From Ficedula albicollis (taxonomy: Eukaryota > Chordata > Aves > Passeriformes > Muscicapidae), in the NCBI RefSeq assembly GCF_000247815.1, contig NC_021672.1, positions 72,553,084 to 72,617,083 of the forward strand: a stretch of DNA of 64,000 nt, given 5' to 3'. The first letter of the stretch is position 1; each line of letters starts with the position of its first letter. The notes beneath the pieces are model-generated. The model saw only the letters and a list, made by a program, of their open reading frames with translations, was not told the DNA's origin and made no database searches. This document shows positions 1-14,200 of the stretch, piece by piece. Both the position numbers and the translations under genes were made by a program.

Positions 1-2099
1 GGTTAAATGTCAATTATAATTTGTATGAAATAGAGATAATTTGAAACTATGGAATAAACACAACTCCTAGGAGAACCTGTAAATCAGAATGTAAATGGAG
101 AGTTGTGTGGCAGAGTAATACGTGTTTCACCAAGCCAGTGCAAACCTAATATGTTCCACAAATAAGCCATTATTCCAAATTTTAATCCAGATTTTCATAC
201 TCATACAGGTAGGCAAAGGCGAAATACGACCTCTAGAAAAAGATATTTCCAAGTTGTCTGTACCTTCAAGGAGGCTGCCAAAACTAATTGCCTTCAGAAA
301 AGTGCTAGAAACTTGTTTTTGTGGCCAGAAGTTCCATTGTGCTTCATCAGCGTGGGTCACGTTCAGCATTTGCACAATTTCATTTCATGTAAAAAACACT
401 TTGTGTTATTACTGTGCATCTGTTTTCAATGTTGAACTGATTTTGCTTCATTTTGTGCTTTTTTTTTTTTATTTTTCTCCCTTTACCATTCCCCCTTTAA
501 AGTCGATCTATGTACCACACGCCTTGGCATTCAAGAGATCATACTCGTCAAAGGTAGTGTCTCCATTCCCACTAGTTGGCCATTGTTGCATTGCATGTCC
601 CCCTGTACATTAACCCATTGAATCCATAGCTCTGCACCACATGTGCACTAACATCAACACTGACTGTGCATGCCTGAGATGTTAGCAGACATGGGCAGCA
701 AATTCTTTGTAGAGGATGTCTCCCAAAAATGCATTAAGCTCCGAAATGTCTGGTTGGAATGCATGCGTTTATCAGTGCACCACTGTACAGTGATGTGGAT
801 GATCTGTGGGCTTCAGAACAAATTGGTCTCCAAGGCACTTAAATATGTTTGCATATTCTTCTTTTTTAATACTTCACATGTGAGTTCAAATGAATCATCA
901 CACTATAATCAGCAGCTTTCAGAATTGCTGAGTTGGCTCAAATCTTAGTGAAATTCTGTATCAAGGTAAAATAAAAGCACAAGTTGCTGCTTTCTGAAAT
1001 TCTTATTGTCTTGTCTTTGCAGTCACAACAGTGTTACATAGGGTAGAAAGGTCATGTGCTCTGTCACTTTACCTTCTAATTTGAGTACCATTTGAAGCTT
1101 TAACAGTGGTGTTTGCCAGTGACCTACCTGAGGGATTTTTAATTAAGCTGTGATCCTACCTTAAACTCTGTTCACTGACAACCATCAACAGAGGTAGACT
1201 GACCAATGTGGCAGTACAGTAACTAGATCAAGCAAATTTCAGGGTGGTCTGAAATGACATTCTGTTCTTGAGATTTACTATCCATGGAGGAGATACATTT
1301 CCAGAAGTGGAAATGTTTACAGCAGTCCCTTAAAGCTTAAATACATGTACATGAGAAAAGAGGCTTTTTCCTCACTGTAGTTCACTTAGTGCAGTTGTCA
1401 AGTTTTTTTGACACTCTTAAAGCTTTTTGAGAGAAAGCCTTTCTAGGCTATGATGTATCCAGCTAGTGTCTCTGGAAAGATCCTAAACCAAATTTTAGTT
1501 ATGTTAGAAAGGCATGTTCTTAAACTAGTTTCACTGACAGAAAAGAAGAGGAAATACCCTTCTATTTCTAAAAACATTGGTTTTCCCCTTTTGGATGGCT
1601 TCTGGTGGTGCAATATTCTCCATTAGTTTATAGTAATTTCTTAGCTTACACTTCTGTAACTGTTCATGTAGACAAGCCTTTACCCTCTTGTAAAATGAAA
1701 TCAAGGGGAGCCCTATCAAGATGAACCCTCTATATGGTACTCATTGATTTATCTAAGTCCATTTGGCTAAATTTATTGAGAAATGAAAATGACTGAGAAT
1801 GAAAACCGCTTTGATCTTTGGGAAGGGGTTTCATATAGCAGTGGAAGGCAGGGGTGGGATGTCATATAAAATCACAGCTTTGCAGCTGGCTTAAATGCTT
1901 CTTCACTCCTGATTTGATCCTGAAATTGTTGCTCACTGCACTGTGAACACCTTTGCCTACAGAAGCTTGACTTTTGACACAGCCATGGCAAAGACAGAAC
2001 ACCTCCCTTCTGAGATATTTTGGAAGAGAAAATGGTCATCCCTGCCCTCATATCTCTGAGCATGTCACTAAGATCTGCTGCTGTTTTTCCTTCCTTCAG
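1..2099 (+). other. MICAL3: MICAL3 intron (3' part)
   Basis: AT-rich sequence without a convincing exon or recognisable repeat. The longest open frames (for example 122-613) are pyrimidine-rich and have no family resemblance. It ends in a strong pyrimidine tract and CAG acceptor just before the exon at 2100. Confidence 0.7.
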
Positions 2100-2207
2100 A
2101 GGGCCTACACAGAAGAGGAGCTGAACGCCAAGCTGACGCGGCGAGTACAGAAAGCTGCCCGCAGACAAGCCAAGCAAGAGGAGCTAAAGAGGTTACACAG
2201 AGCTCAG
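2100..2207 (+). CDS. MICAL3: MICAL3 coding exon, start of bMERB coiled coil
   Basis: This 108-nt exon has phase 0 at both ends and encodes 36 residues from [12 protein letters not shown] to RLHRAQ. The acceptor is the second-last AG of ..TTCAG|AGG and the donor is CAG|GTAGTG. The basic run [13 protein letters not shown] is typical of the region entering the bMERB domain. Confidence 0.93.
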
Positions 2208-5200
2208 GTAGTGTCTCACAAGCCTCTTGTCATGGCACACAGATAACTGTGTAAAGCACCCTGATCCTGACATTCCTGTGAGTGTATCAGAACAGGATCC
2301 TCTCTTTCTGCGAGTGCTCCTGCTCCCTCTTTCCAATTTCACGTCGTGCCACAGAGAATTGAAGGTTGGCTGAAACCTATCATTAGAGTTTTACAGTGAG
2401 AAAAATCATGCCCATAACACCTTTCTAGCTGGACATGGATTAACCATCATACTGAATGGAATGGTGATAACTCAGATAATGCCTGATAGAGCTGCACCTA
2501 TCATTGCTTTGCTAGGTTACACTGGTGATTGATCTGTTATAAAATGAACCTTTAATTAAAAGAGAATCTGCTGAAAAACTGTTAACATTATCTACAGGTG
2601 ATGGCACTTGTCAGGAACTCAAGGCAAGGGCTCAGCTGACTGAATAGCATCACCTTTCACTTTGGTGTTCAGGAACGTGATAGGAGTTGCAGCAAGTAAA
2701 TGAATGTCAAGGTTTTTGCAGATTTAAGAGTTAAGTTACACCAGGGTGGGGAGGATGTCAGCAGAATCTGTGATGCTTGCTGTTGAAGAAGGATGTTGTT
2801 GAATACAAATACTTGTTTTTGAAAAGGCAAATCTGACCAAAATCTCTTAGTGCGGGATGTGTGCTGCAGACAGAGCAAGAGAACTGCTTTGGTGAGGTTC
2901 TGCTGATTCTTCTCTGAACAGATTATCCAGCGGCAGTTGGAACAAGTGGAAGAGAAGCAGAGGCAACTCGAGGAGAGAGGAGTTGCTGTGGAGAAGGCCC
3001 TTCGAGGAGAAGCAGGTATCCATCACAACTTGCTCTGGTTTCCCCTGTTTTCTTACCAAATGCTTGTGCAGTAATCTGTAGCTGTTTGGGTTTTAGAGGC
3101 AATTGGACCAGTATAGCCTAGAGACTGAGCCCAGTGTGAATCCGCTCTCCCTGTTCTACTATCTTTTTGAGGCCTTGTTTTTCCTATGTTTCTTTTAATT
3201 CTGGGACTTCCCTATTGGCAGAGACTTAGTTCATTTACCTTTACCTGAGGTGTGGGAGGTAATTCTCCAGCTACTACTAATGGCTGTCTATTTCTGCATA
3301 TTACTGGATCCACCAGCTAGAAAATTGCAGGGGTTTCTCAGCTGCCATTCACACAAAGTTGTCACAGTAAGACAACCTTGTTTGTATGTTAAGGAAATAA
3401 TTGTGAAACTGTGTGTGCTTTCACTATTGTGTTGGATTATCAAGGTAGTGTCCTTACAAGGGACCATCACAGAACATCTTCCTCACTGCACAGCCCAGCA
3501 CACTGGCTACTTCTGACAAAGTTGTGCAGAGCAGAAATGCACAAGTGTACTGAAAGGTATCCATGTCAAGCTGTTGAAACAAATGTTGTGTGTACTTGAA
3601 ACTAAATTAAATGAGTATCATCTGATCTGGCAAGCATATGAGTGGAGGAGTACCTGGTTCAGATAATGCTGATAGTAGTATAATGATTTGGAAAAAAAAT
3701 TACACAATTTACAAGGAGTCAAATATCCAACAGGCAAATGCAGTGTGTGTATATGGATTATGTACCTGATCACGAGGATCAGAGGTCAGAAATGGCAACA
3801 GTAGAACAGATTTTGGAAAATGTTTGCTTGTTGCTTGAAGAGCCACATCTATACCTCTGAAGATGGAGCTTGATTAAGCAGTGAGGATGCAGAGACAGGT
3901 CTGTGGTGACTTCCTGCCAGTTACTACTCGGCCAGAATTAGGTATGTCTGGTGCTCCACGCGGGTGTGCCAAAGAAGCAGGACTGAGTGCTCAGCAAAGC
4001 AAATAGGCCCTGCAAGTGTGAAGAACAGTCTTGAGGACTTCAATGTGTTTATGATCAGGCTGTCTTTTTTCATTTGTGGGATCAAAAAAGTAGGCTTGTG
4101 CAAATGCCTGTCTTTGCAGAGCTGCCTCCTTCCTTATGCTGTGTGTCCCTGTGTAGCCCCACTCTGTTCTCTGGCCTGCCAGTTACTGCACTTACTAAAC
4201 CCACCTCCATTGTTTCTAATGGCTCTTTTAATTTTGCTTCTTTTCATCTGGAAGTCCAAATAATCTTGATTATTGAGCTGCCAAATGACTTTCATGTAAG
4301 ACATGCCAGCATAAGTGGGAAATCTTAGCAGCTGAGAGAATACCATTCATGATAGAGTTTTCTCACTGAAGAATCATAGGATGCCTAAGACACGTTCAGA
4401 GAGGACAGACTATGATCAAGAGTGAGAATTACAATTTTATATGGGAGACTGCTGAATAAACCTTTGGATAAATAGCTTCTCACTCCCAGCTCTCCCAAAT
4501 GGAAGCAGTCTTAGGTGAGTTTGTGTATTTGTGAATTTCCTAGAACTGTGCAGTTGTGGGTCCTGCTTTTCAAAAGGGATCTCTTTTCTTCAGGAAGTCT
4601 CTTACGGTATGCTTTGCTCTTGCAAAATATTTCTGTGAGTGGGTCACATGTTGCAGAAGCTTAACTCTGACATAAGGAGTTCACCATCCTAAATTCTTCC
4701 CCTTATTTCAGGGGATTAGCCAGAAACACATTCTGTTGGGGTGGGCAAGAAAAGCATGTTCTAATCTGTTTTGACTGAAACACAAGATTATACATCAATC
4801 CCATTCTTCACCTCTCTGGGTCCTCTTGCATGGCCATAAAATCATTTAGGTTGGAAAAGACCTCTAAGATCATGAGTTCAACAATTAACCTGACACTGCC
4901 AAGCCCACCATTAAACCATGTCCCTAAAATGCCACATCCACTCGTCTTTTGAATACCTCCAGGGTGGGGACTCCACCACTGCCCTGGGCAACCTGTTGCA
5001 GGGCTTGACAAACCTTTCCATGAGGAAATGTTTCTTCATATCCAAGCTAAACCTCCCCTGGCACAACCTGAGGCCATTTTCTCTTGTTGTGTTCCTTTTT
5101 GCATGGAAGAAGAGACCAACCCCCACCTGGCTACAGCCTCCTGTCAGGAAGTTGTAGAGAGCAGTAAGGTTTCCTCTCAGCTTCTTCTTTTCCAGACATT

Positions 5201-8200
5201 TTCCATATGTTTGCAATCAAAATAACTGAATTCCTTCTTTTTGAGATCTGTAGTATCACATTCCTTAAAGTTAATATCTGCCTGCAATATCCACTAATTA
5301 TTCAAGAGGGAAGTATCATTTTTCTGATATCTGCATTGTGACCTGACAGTGACCACTACATCCAGCAAGGACTGCTGTGTAAAGGTCTGGAGTCATGCTC
5401 TTGTCTCTGATCAGTCCCTTCCCTAATGAAACCATGAAAACAAAAAGGGAAAAGCAGTGTGTAGAATGGTGTTGCCACCTTAAAAAAAAAAATCTCTTTA
5501 TAAAGTTATACAAAGAGGAAAAAATGTGGGCGCTTGGGAGGTATGTCTGCTGTGCGCTTGCTTTGTTCACATAAATAGAGAAGGATTGCAGTACAGCATC
5601 AAAAAATGGCTATTCCATAGCCAGCAGCCAGTATTAACTGCTCCTGGATAATATATTAGGCTCTGTAATGAGTAGTGTTTTCAGGTTCCTTCCCTGTAGA
5701 GAAAGAAAAAAAAATCACTTGCCAATCAGCATTGGAATAAGGAGTTTTGGGTAATGTTAATAGTAGTTTCTTACTGCTTAAAAATCCAAACAGAAGAAAC
5801 AGAATTCTGTAACTTGCAGTGATTGTTTTCTTTTTCTATTATGGAAAAAGACAGACAAGACCATCTGAACTACTTCTCTAGGTAGTTTATCATCTTGTAG
5901 CATATTGCTTCTTAGTCTTCTCTTCTGCCTGTAAAGCATTGCAAATTTTTCTTTTGTAGAGGTCTTCCACTAACTTTAATTCCTGAAATCTCTCATGTCT
6001 GGACCATTTGTAGAGGTCTTCCACTAACTTTAATTCCTCAAATCTCTCACGTCTGGGCCACTTTCCATTTTTAGAAAAAAGTATTTTTCAGTTCGACTGG
6101 TAAGAACAAAAACCAGTTCTATAGATAAAAATTTATTGACTAAGAATAATTTTATTTCTGCTTTCTACCCATTTTGCATCACCCTTAGTATGTTATTGGC
6201 AAGTAACTTACACTGAGAAGATTGTCAATAAATTCTTCACAGTGATGACCTGCTGAGAGGTCACAGCTTTAGATCCTAGCAATAAATTCAGGCAGCTCAA
6301 TATTCTTTCCAGGAGTTTCACACATTATCTGCTGTTTTTCAAGGTGGAATATTTATAGGGTGATACTTGCTCTTCAACTAATCAAACTCAGAAACATTTT
6401 GGAGGTCACCATCAACTTTAATTCTGACAAAATAATTGTACCTTCTTGGCTATCTCCTTGTCTTTTCTTTTTTAAAATTACCTCAGCCTCAGGCATGGCA
6501 CAGTTGGTCTTTTATTCTTTCAAGACCTGAATGCTCAATCTAACATTTAGTTTCTGATTCAGAAAACCTCACAACCTATGATTACTTAATTGCCTTTTTG
6601 TGTTCTCTGTGAGTATCTTTGAAAATCTCAGCCTTTGATAGTTGGATTCATAGCAAGAATGAATGATTAGGAGGCTGACCTCTATTTCAAGTGGCAGTCT
6701 AAGCTCTGTTTCAGGGGCAAGTTTGTCATACACAGGTGGTCTAAGCTACTGTCATTCCTTGTTTTCCTTCCCTCCCTGCCCCCTTCCTATTGCATCATGG
6801 TATTTCACTACAATGGCAAAGTAGGATCTATTTCAATGAAGAATTGTCTCAGTTTTCTGTGGTGTCCCAAGAGACACCTTGAATGAGTTAATTAGTATAA
6901 TGCAATATTACTAATGCAATAGTACTTTGTATTATAGTGCATTCGCCTGTTTGGACATGCTAATGACTTGGATTTCCTCTGTGAATTTTTCTTTTTTTCA
7001 ATCATTAACTTAAAAATATGTCAAATCAGAAATTTCCAGAACTTTCCTTTTATTCCCTCTAGCATAAACCTTGATAGTCATTTTTAAGAGCTTGGAAAAC
7101 ATCTATTGTCAGATCAATCCTGAAAAGTTTAAGAGCCACCACTTTACATCAAATGCATCATATGCAGTGAGAAATATTGCTCTCAATACTTCCATCTGTC
7201 TCCTCCCAACAAAATGTTCCACAGTGCTAGACTTGTAGTGCACCTGCCTCTGGCAGCTGTGGAAATGCACATCTCTGTCCTGAAAACTGCTGTGCAGTTC
7301 TTCCCTGGCACAGAGACTGCATCAGCAGGAACACACAATCCCATCTTCCTGCGCCTGGGTGTTTGCCATTCGTGTCGGCGCTCAGTCAGTGCCTCTCACC
7401 TGTGTGCCATCCACCATCCTCTACTCATTCACCTCCAAGAAATCAAGCCTTACACCTTTCCTGCAGCTGTCCTAAGAAATTACACAGTTTCCTTCTGACA
7501 TATTGCTCAGCTCCAAAGCAACAGGATTAATTCTGCTTTTCTCAGCGAGAACAGGAGAGACATCAGTGACAGGTACTGCTGCAAACACAAATAGGTGAAG
7601 TGTCTCTGTGTAAACTTCTTGATTTTTCCCCTTGGAAGTCCTTGCCTGCCTGCTGGAAATTTTCTCTTCATCTTCCCAATATATATGTTTGTGATATATT
7701 TGTGTGTGTGTGTACATATATGTCTATATCCAGAGAAAGAGACGTAGTGTTTGTAAATATATGTGTGTGTGCCCACGTGTATAGCTGCCTGTCTCTTGTT
7801 TGGCCTTTTTTTGTTTCTGTGTCTTTCTCATATATAGCTTTGATTGTATGGGGCTAGGGTGGGTATCTGACTCAATAACTCTGTCTTCACCAATTCCTTG
7901 TTGTAGACTATTGGGGAGAGTCTTATTACAGTGACCTCATCGACTTGCATCTGGGTGGTATGTATGGCTGAACCTCCTGCTGACACTAACCCTGCTGACA
8001 CTCCTCCCCACCCTCCCTTCACCTACTTCTCCCATCCTTGGCTCACAAACGAGAAGAAACAGCCCTTGCACATGACTGATGATAGCAGAACCCCTTTTCC
8101 AGCTCAGGAACAGGAGATCCTGGCATGTTTCACAAAACATGTGTAAGGCTCCCTCTTCTGTTTTTCAGTGCTGGTTTTTTTTTTTCTAAATTTGCTTACT

Positions 8201-11200
8201 GTTTTTACTCTGGCCACGTTCCCTGCTAGCAGTAGAAGGTCATTCTGGTTTTTTACTTCTCCTTTGAACAGTCCATCTCTATCACTGTTGTTTTCTTTAG
8301 GAAAGTATTTTAAGGGGACAGCAGGAGCAAACAGCACTGTCAAGGATTAGTCATGCTATTGCCTCTGTCTTGCCCTTCTGAGGCTTGTTTTTTTTCTTCC
8401 AAAAAATCCAGAGTGCGTTGTTGATCTAACAAAACAAAAATGTTCCCTCAAGGGACTTTGAAAACACTTGCAGATGACAGATATGTCTTCTTTCTTGTTT
8501 TGTCTTACTGTAAGGTTAGAAGAGAACCTGCTGTTAAGAGTTCCAGTCATTTTTGCTGGAATCCAGTTTGCATCATTACACAGCTATTAAGCTCCTTGCT
8601 GTGCTATTGCTTTAATATCCCATTTAGTGCTAAACACACATTACAGTGTTTAGTTCTCATTTTCACTTAAGAATCTGGTCATCACTCTATACCATGGTTC
8701 TGTCCTTGCTTTAATTACTTCCTTAGTCCCTTGGTAGGTGACGAACTTTTGGGTTGCAAATGACATTTGATTAGCATTTGCCTATCTTGAAAATTAAAAT
8801 TTCCCTTGCTAGTTTAACCACCCAAAATCTATTCTTAGGAAGTGAACATGTCTGTCCGTCAGCAGATCCAAGAGACAGCAAACTCTGCTCAGTTGCCTTG
8901 TTATCTGAGGGTCTTATTTAGTTTATCTTTCAGAGTAGAAAGTTGCTTGATCTAAGCTATGTTTTTTTGAGGGACTGTATTGCAGACCAGCTCTGCAGAG
9001 GGAAAGATCCACACGCTCTAGGCCTGATCCAAGACACATCCCTGGAAGTCTTCCCTGGTTTCATTTTGTTGTATATTTGATCCTCCAAATATAATCTTGC
9101 CTGGGTTTTTAACAGCCATTTTTTTCCTGCTCCATGGAGGCTGTCCCACATAGTATCCACCTGTCCCTACCTGCTGTGAATTACTTGTGGCACAATAGGC
9201 TTTTATTGAAGAACATCCACCTGAGTTCAGACTATCCACCCAAGTGCAAGTTTCAGAATGGAAGGCTTTCCTCCTGAGTATATCTAATTTGTTGCCCAGT
9301 TCTGTGCTAATTTTGATGTGATAGTCCTCTGCTAGCCCTGTGCTTCATTCACTGTTCAGTCCCTCTGGCATTCTTTCCTGGGCTATCTCCTGCAGAGAGA
9401 CTTTGAAACCCTCTTCCTGGTTTTATCCACCAGGGCTGGCCCATACTCCTGTGTGCATAGAGTAGGAGCTGTAAAAGGGTTGATGCTGAGTTACACTTAA
9501 CAGATCCTTCTCCCTGTTTAATGCTATCTCCACTACACCTCTCCCTCCTCCTGCCTCTGCTCCTAATGCCTCTTTAGAGACAGCGATCCCATCAAAATCA
9601 CTTGTAGTGGCTTTAAGAAAAGCAAAATCATCTTCACTTAAAGGGACACTGTCACTTAAAAAAAATGTGCTGTGCTGCAGAAAATCTTAATTGGAAATGG
9701 AATTTACTGTTTATCTCTTTGCGTGTTTGCTCTTCCGTTTCTCTGAGCTCAGTCAGCTCAGAGTGGTCATTTTTGAAGAGGCTGCTTTTATTTATATGGT
9801 GACTCAGTCACATGGGCTTCCAACACTCAGAGCCAATTTTCATGGATATTTTAAAAACAGTTGATACATCTTAAAACTCTCTTAAATTTCTGCTCATCTC
9901 AAAAACACTGTTTCCAAAACAAATTTTAAAAACACTGTATTTGGCAGTATCCCTTTAAATGCAGTGAGCCAGTATAGCCTGGAGTATGTGGCTTTATAGT
10001 ATTATTTTGTTGCCTCTGTAATTTGCTTTATATTTGCATTTGGGCCTGCCAGAACACTTCTGCCAGAAGGGATACATTGCTCTGGTGATACTTGTCAGCT
10101 CAAGTGGCAGATACAGAGCACATCTTCAAGATTAACATGTCTGTGCAGCATGCTGCATCTGAGTGGAGTGCTGTTAAAATCCCTGGAGGTCCTGCTGAGC
10201 ACTGCAGGCAGCTTGGATGCTGCACAGTTAATTATTATATCAGCAACCCGTGTCTCTGAGGCATGGCCATGGCTCTGATCATGCTGTCATAGAATATTAA
10301 CAAAAATTGCAAAGCACTTTGGAAAGTTATCTGCAAACTGGTAATATTTACAACTTCTGCGAGGGGGGTGATAACTTCTGACATCCTGGTCAACTTCCAG
10401 TGTGTAGGATTACAGATTGCTATCTCAACTAGCTCCGTTGCTCTGCTCAGATGTCATAATCCTCTCTTCCTGTTCTGAAATGTTGTGTACTGTTGCTGTA
10501 ATGCAGATGTTTCATTTCATGCTACAGATGGTCACATTTCAATTCTGAGTAATTATTCCTGTGTGTATATTGTGTGCGTGGTGTGGTTAAAAGAACATTA
10601 CAAAGGTTGTAAAAGCAACTGAAATTAAGGCTTTATATTATTTTGATATATCAAGACATTTATAACTTTCAGATCCACCACAGAGAGCTGTCTCATGTCC
10701 TTAGGGAATAATTGGTTGCAACACTAGGTTATGATCTTCTGGGTCCTTATGGAGAGGAAATGGGACACCATCAGTGGATTTTATAGATGTTTGTTGGCAG
10801 CAGTGGAATAGTGAGACTTGAAAATATGGATTCTGAGCCAGGCAGTGGAGGGGTGCCCTGGTCTGGTGGATATATACTCTTTGTCCTTTTGTTCCCTCTT
10901 TTGAGACAGTCCTTGTCCTGATCCTGTCTTATTTCATCCAGAGCTCCTTACCCCACTTCCATTTTCATTCTCAGGCATTTAATTTTAATCCTGCCTTCTT
11001 GACAAAGAAATCCTAGCATTTTCTACCCTTCAGACCTCCTATTCCTCTCCACTAGCTACTCCTGGTCTTGTCTTCCCACTGACAAAGTCTCCACGGAATA
11101 AATCCCAGCCTTTGGACTTCTTCCAAAAATTTTGGACTCTGCTGCCTCTTTTGCCCAGCATTATTTGTCTGTAAATTTTAGGTCCTGCCTTCTTCTCAGA

Positions 11201-14200
11201 TCTGCCTTTTCCTTTCATCCCTTGCCCTTTTTTCCCCCTCTCCTTTTTCCATTCCCTTTAGGTCCTGCCTTCTTCTCAGATCTGCCTTCTCCTTTCATCC
11301 CTTGCCCTTTTTTCCCCCCTCTCCTTTTTCCATTCCTCATGAGTCACCTTGCCTCCTTAGTCCCAGCCTCAATTCCTCCTAACCCACCAGCTCCTTGTGT
11401 GTCTCTGGAAAGTACCTCCATGGTTCAAGTGAGCAGCTTCCTTTTCCTGGCACCCAGCAGGGAATCATCAAATAAACAGCCACACACGCCCATCTTGCTT
11501 TTTTCTTGGCTGGGGTATGCCAAGAGAGGCAAGAAGGATGTAGGGAAGAGAGCTGGTATGTTCGATAGTGTCACGTTCTCCCTTCTTGACAAGAGCCTTA
11601 TGCAGCTTCATCTTTTTTTAAACTTTTTTAAAACATTTGAGTTTACTATGTCCTTTCAAGTCTTGCAGGTCTAACTCTGCAAGGCTGGAGTCTGATATAG
11701 TCAAGTGGGATCAGTCCTATTTCCTGTGATTGGCAAACACAGCTCTTCTGGAAGGGGAGTGGAGTTATAAGATAAACATTGTTTTCAGAGTCTGCAGCTG
11801 TTTTTGACCCTGAAATGAATCGGTAACTTGTTTTCTTTGCTGTAAATTTTGAGCAGGAAACAACACTTGATAAGCAGAACTTGTTAAGTACCAGTACTTG
11901 TTAAGCAATTGCCATTCACCTGCTTCTTTCTGCACACAAAAACAGCAGTCCTGGGAGACGGGCTCAGTGTAGGACTGTATTCATTCTGAGTGCATTCTCA
12001 AGTGCCTCAAGGTCGAGTAGAAGCAGAAGACTTCTGTGGAGTCACTTGTGTGTGTGTTCTGCTCCAACCATTGCTTTCCCCATTTTTTTCCTTCCCTTCC
12101 CTGCCTTTCCCCTACCCCCTTCTGCTGGGTAAATAAGTGGTTCAGTTTGCATGACAATCCAGTGCTCTGTGAGTTTTCCCCTGGTTTCTTCTAGTGATTG
12201 TGCTGTAAAGGATATTGAGTTTGACCCAGATTTAATAAATGTGACGTGCTTGCAGGACATTTGTCAAAATCCTTGCTCTCAGCTTGCAGTTCTGTGGATG
12301 CTGTTCTCCAGGAGTTGGCTTTCTGTATCCTTGGTTTTTAAAAACACTGCTGTTGAGCAACTTCACCCAATAGTAAAGTTAGAATGCTGTGTTTTTCAGT
12401 ACTTGGATTTCTGACCATAACCTGATTTTTTTTTTTAAGGGTGGAAAAGAGGATATTTACTGTGATCAGTGTTGTTTGACTTATTGATCTCTTTTGGACC
12501 GATCCATATTTTAAGCACTGATTTAAAATCAAAGCTTTTAGTATTCCTGATAAATAAGGGATGAAGTTTATTAGTAGAATAAATTTCTTAAGTGTCATGC
12601 TTTTAGCATGTGAGGGTGGGTGCCACAGAACTGAGATTGGCCTCAGAGCTGGATTTCCTGTCCAGTGTTGCTGTTTTCCAAACCACCACGATTAGTCAAC
12701 AATATAAAAATCTAAGTCTTTTGATGCAAAGCTCACAAAGGATGTGATCCCACTTGGTCTGTGGTGCATCTGTTCAAAAGATTTACTCAAAAGCAAATTT
12801 AACTTGCAACAGCTCACCACTTCTCAGCAATCATCACAGCTCTCATATCAAAAAGCAGGGGCAAATAGTGAAGAGGATCAGTGTGAGCTGTAGCTTGGGG
12901 ATAATGGAGTCTGCCACCCCAAATTTTGTGCTGTGCTTTCTTCATCCTGATCAATCACTTTGAACACTGTGCTACTGATTGTGAAGAAGTGTTATGGAGC
13001 TAGAGAGGAAAAGGACAAAACCAGTCTGAAGAATTGCTCTTTAATCAACAGGTAAATAAAGATTAGAAAAGAATGCAACAGTCCAGTGTAACTTGTGTAA
13101 CAAAGAACAATGTACAGGGAAAATGAAGCTATCTTTTCATAGTGGCTATACAATTTCTGGTCCTTGTTTTGAAGAGGCTTTGAAGCTATGGTATTTATTC
13201 TTGACCTGGCTCTTGGTTTCCACCACTGTAGTAAAATCTGCAATCTCTCAAAAGTACTGTGACAAACAAGGTCATTGTTGTGGCTTTTTTACACAGAAGC
13301 AAGGTAATTCCAGTCGCTTTATTGATGGGATGTGTCTGGTGGCCAAGGCAGAGCTTCTGCCTCTCGAGAATGTTCAGTGTGCTCAGGAACTGGAACACAC
13401 TCATTTCCTGCCTCCAAACCATGCTCTGGCTTGCCAGCAGCTTGTACTGCTGAGCTCTGCTGCCAAGGCTTTTCACAAAAAAAAGCACTTGGCTTGTGGC
13501 ACTGAAAGGGAGCAACTCGTGACTAATACAGTCTGTTGGCAGCTTTATCCTTCTGGTCAAAAAAATGGTAATTTTCTGTCCAGAGGCTATAGCCACACCT
13601 TAAACTTGCTGGCAGCTCAGGAGAAACCTAAAAAGGGAATGCTCACAGAAATGGTTTTTCTCTTGCCCCTCAGCTTCTTCCAAACAAGCTGCTTCAGTGG
13701 GTGTTGCTGCTGCCAGTTGCTCTTTCCATGTTGTGGGTGAAGACCTGTGTCAGTATATTTTTGGTGGTGAAGGAGACTTAAACAGAAAGGAGGGGGTTAG
13801 GTTTGTTGAGGTTTCTTTAATTTTTACAGCAAAAGGGTTTTTCCCTATCTGGCTCTGGCTCCACATCCAGAAAAATTGTCTTGCAGTGATGATCCTATTT
13901 ATAATTTAATGAGACTAGGAAGTGGTGATTTATCTTCTCTAAACAATGCAATAATAATAGCAATAGTAATAATTACTGTAGGACTAGTAATGGCTTCTGG
14001 AGCAATAAGCCATTAAATAAGCTTTAGAGAACCACGGGAAGTAAGTTTTCAGGTTGCACTTTGCTCTTGCTGTTAAAGACCTCCAATACATAAGGAAGAC
14101 TTTTAAAAGCCTTGCTAATCATCCTGCTTTGGACAGAAATTGTTTCCAAAGTAATTGCAATGATCATGACCTGTATTCACGCATGTAATTAACTGTAATT

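Noticed and set aside
11132..11674. 180-codon open frame
   Set aside because: Made of a duplicated pyrimidine-rich tract (Pro/Phe/Leu/Ser); not protein-like.
13093..13740. 215-codon open frame in the MICAL3 intron overlapped by a 133-codon antisense frame
   Set aside because: No recognisable domain, no splice or start context and Cys-rich low-quality composition; most likely chance. A conservation test could reopen it.
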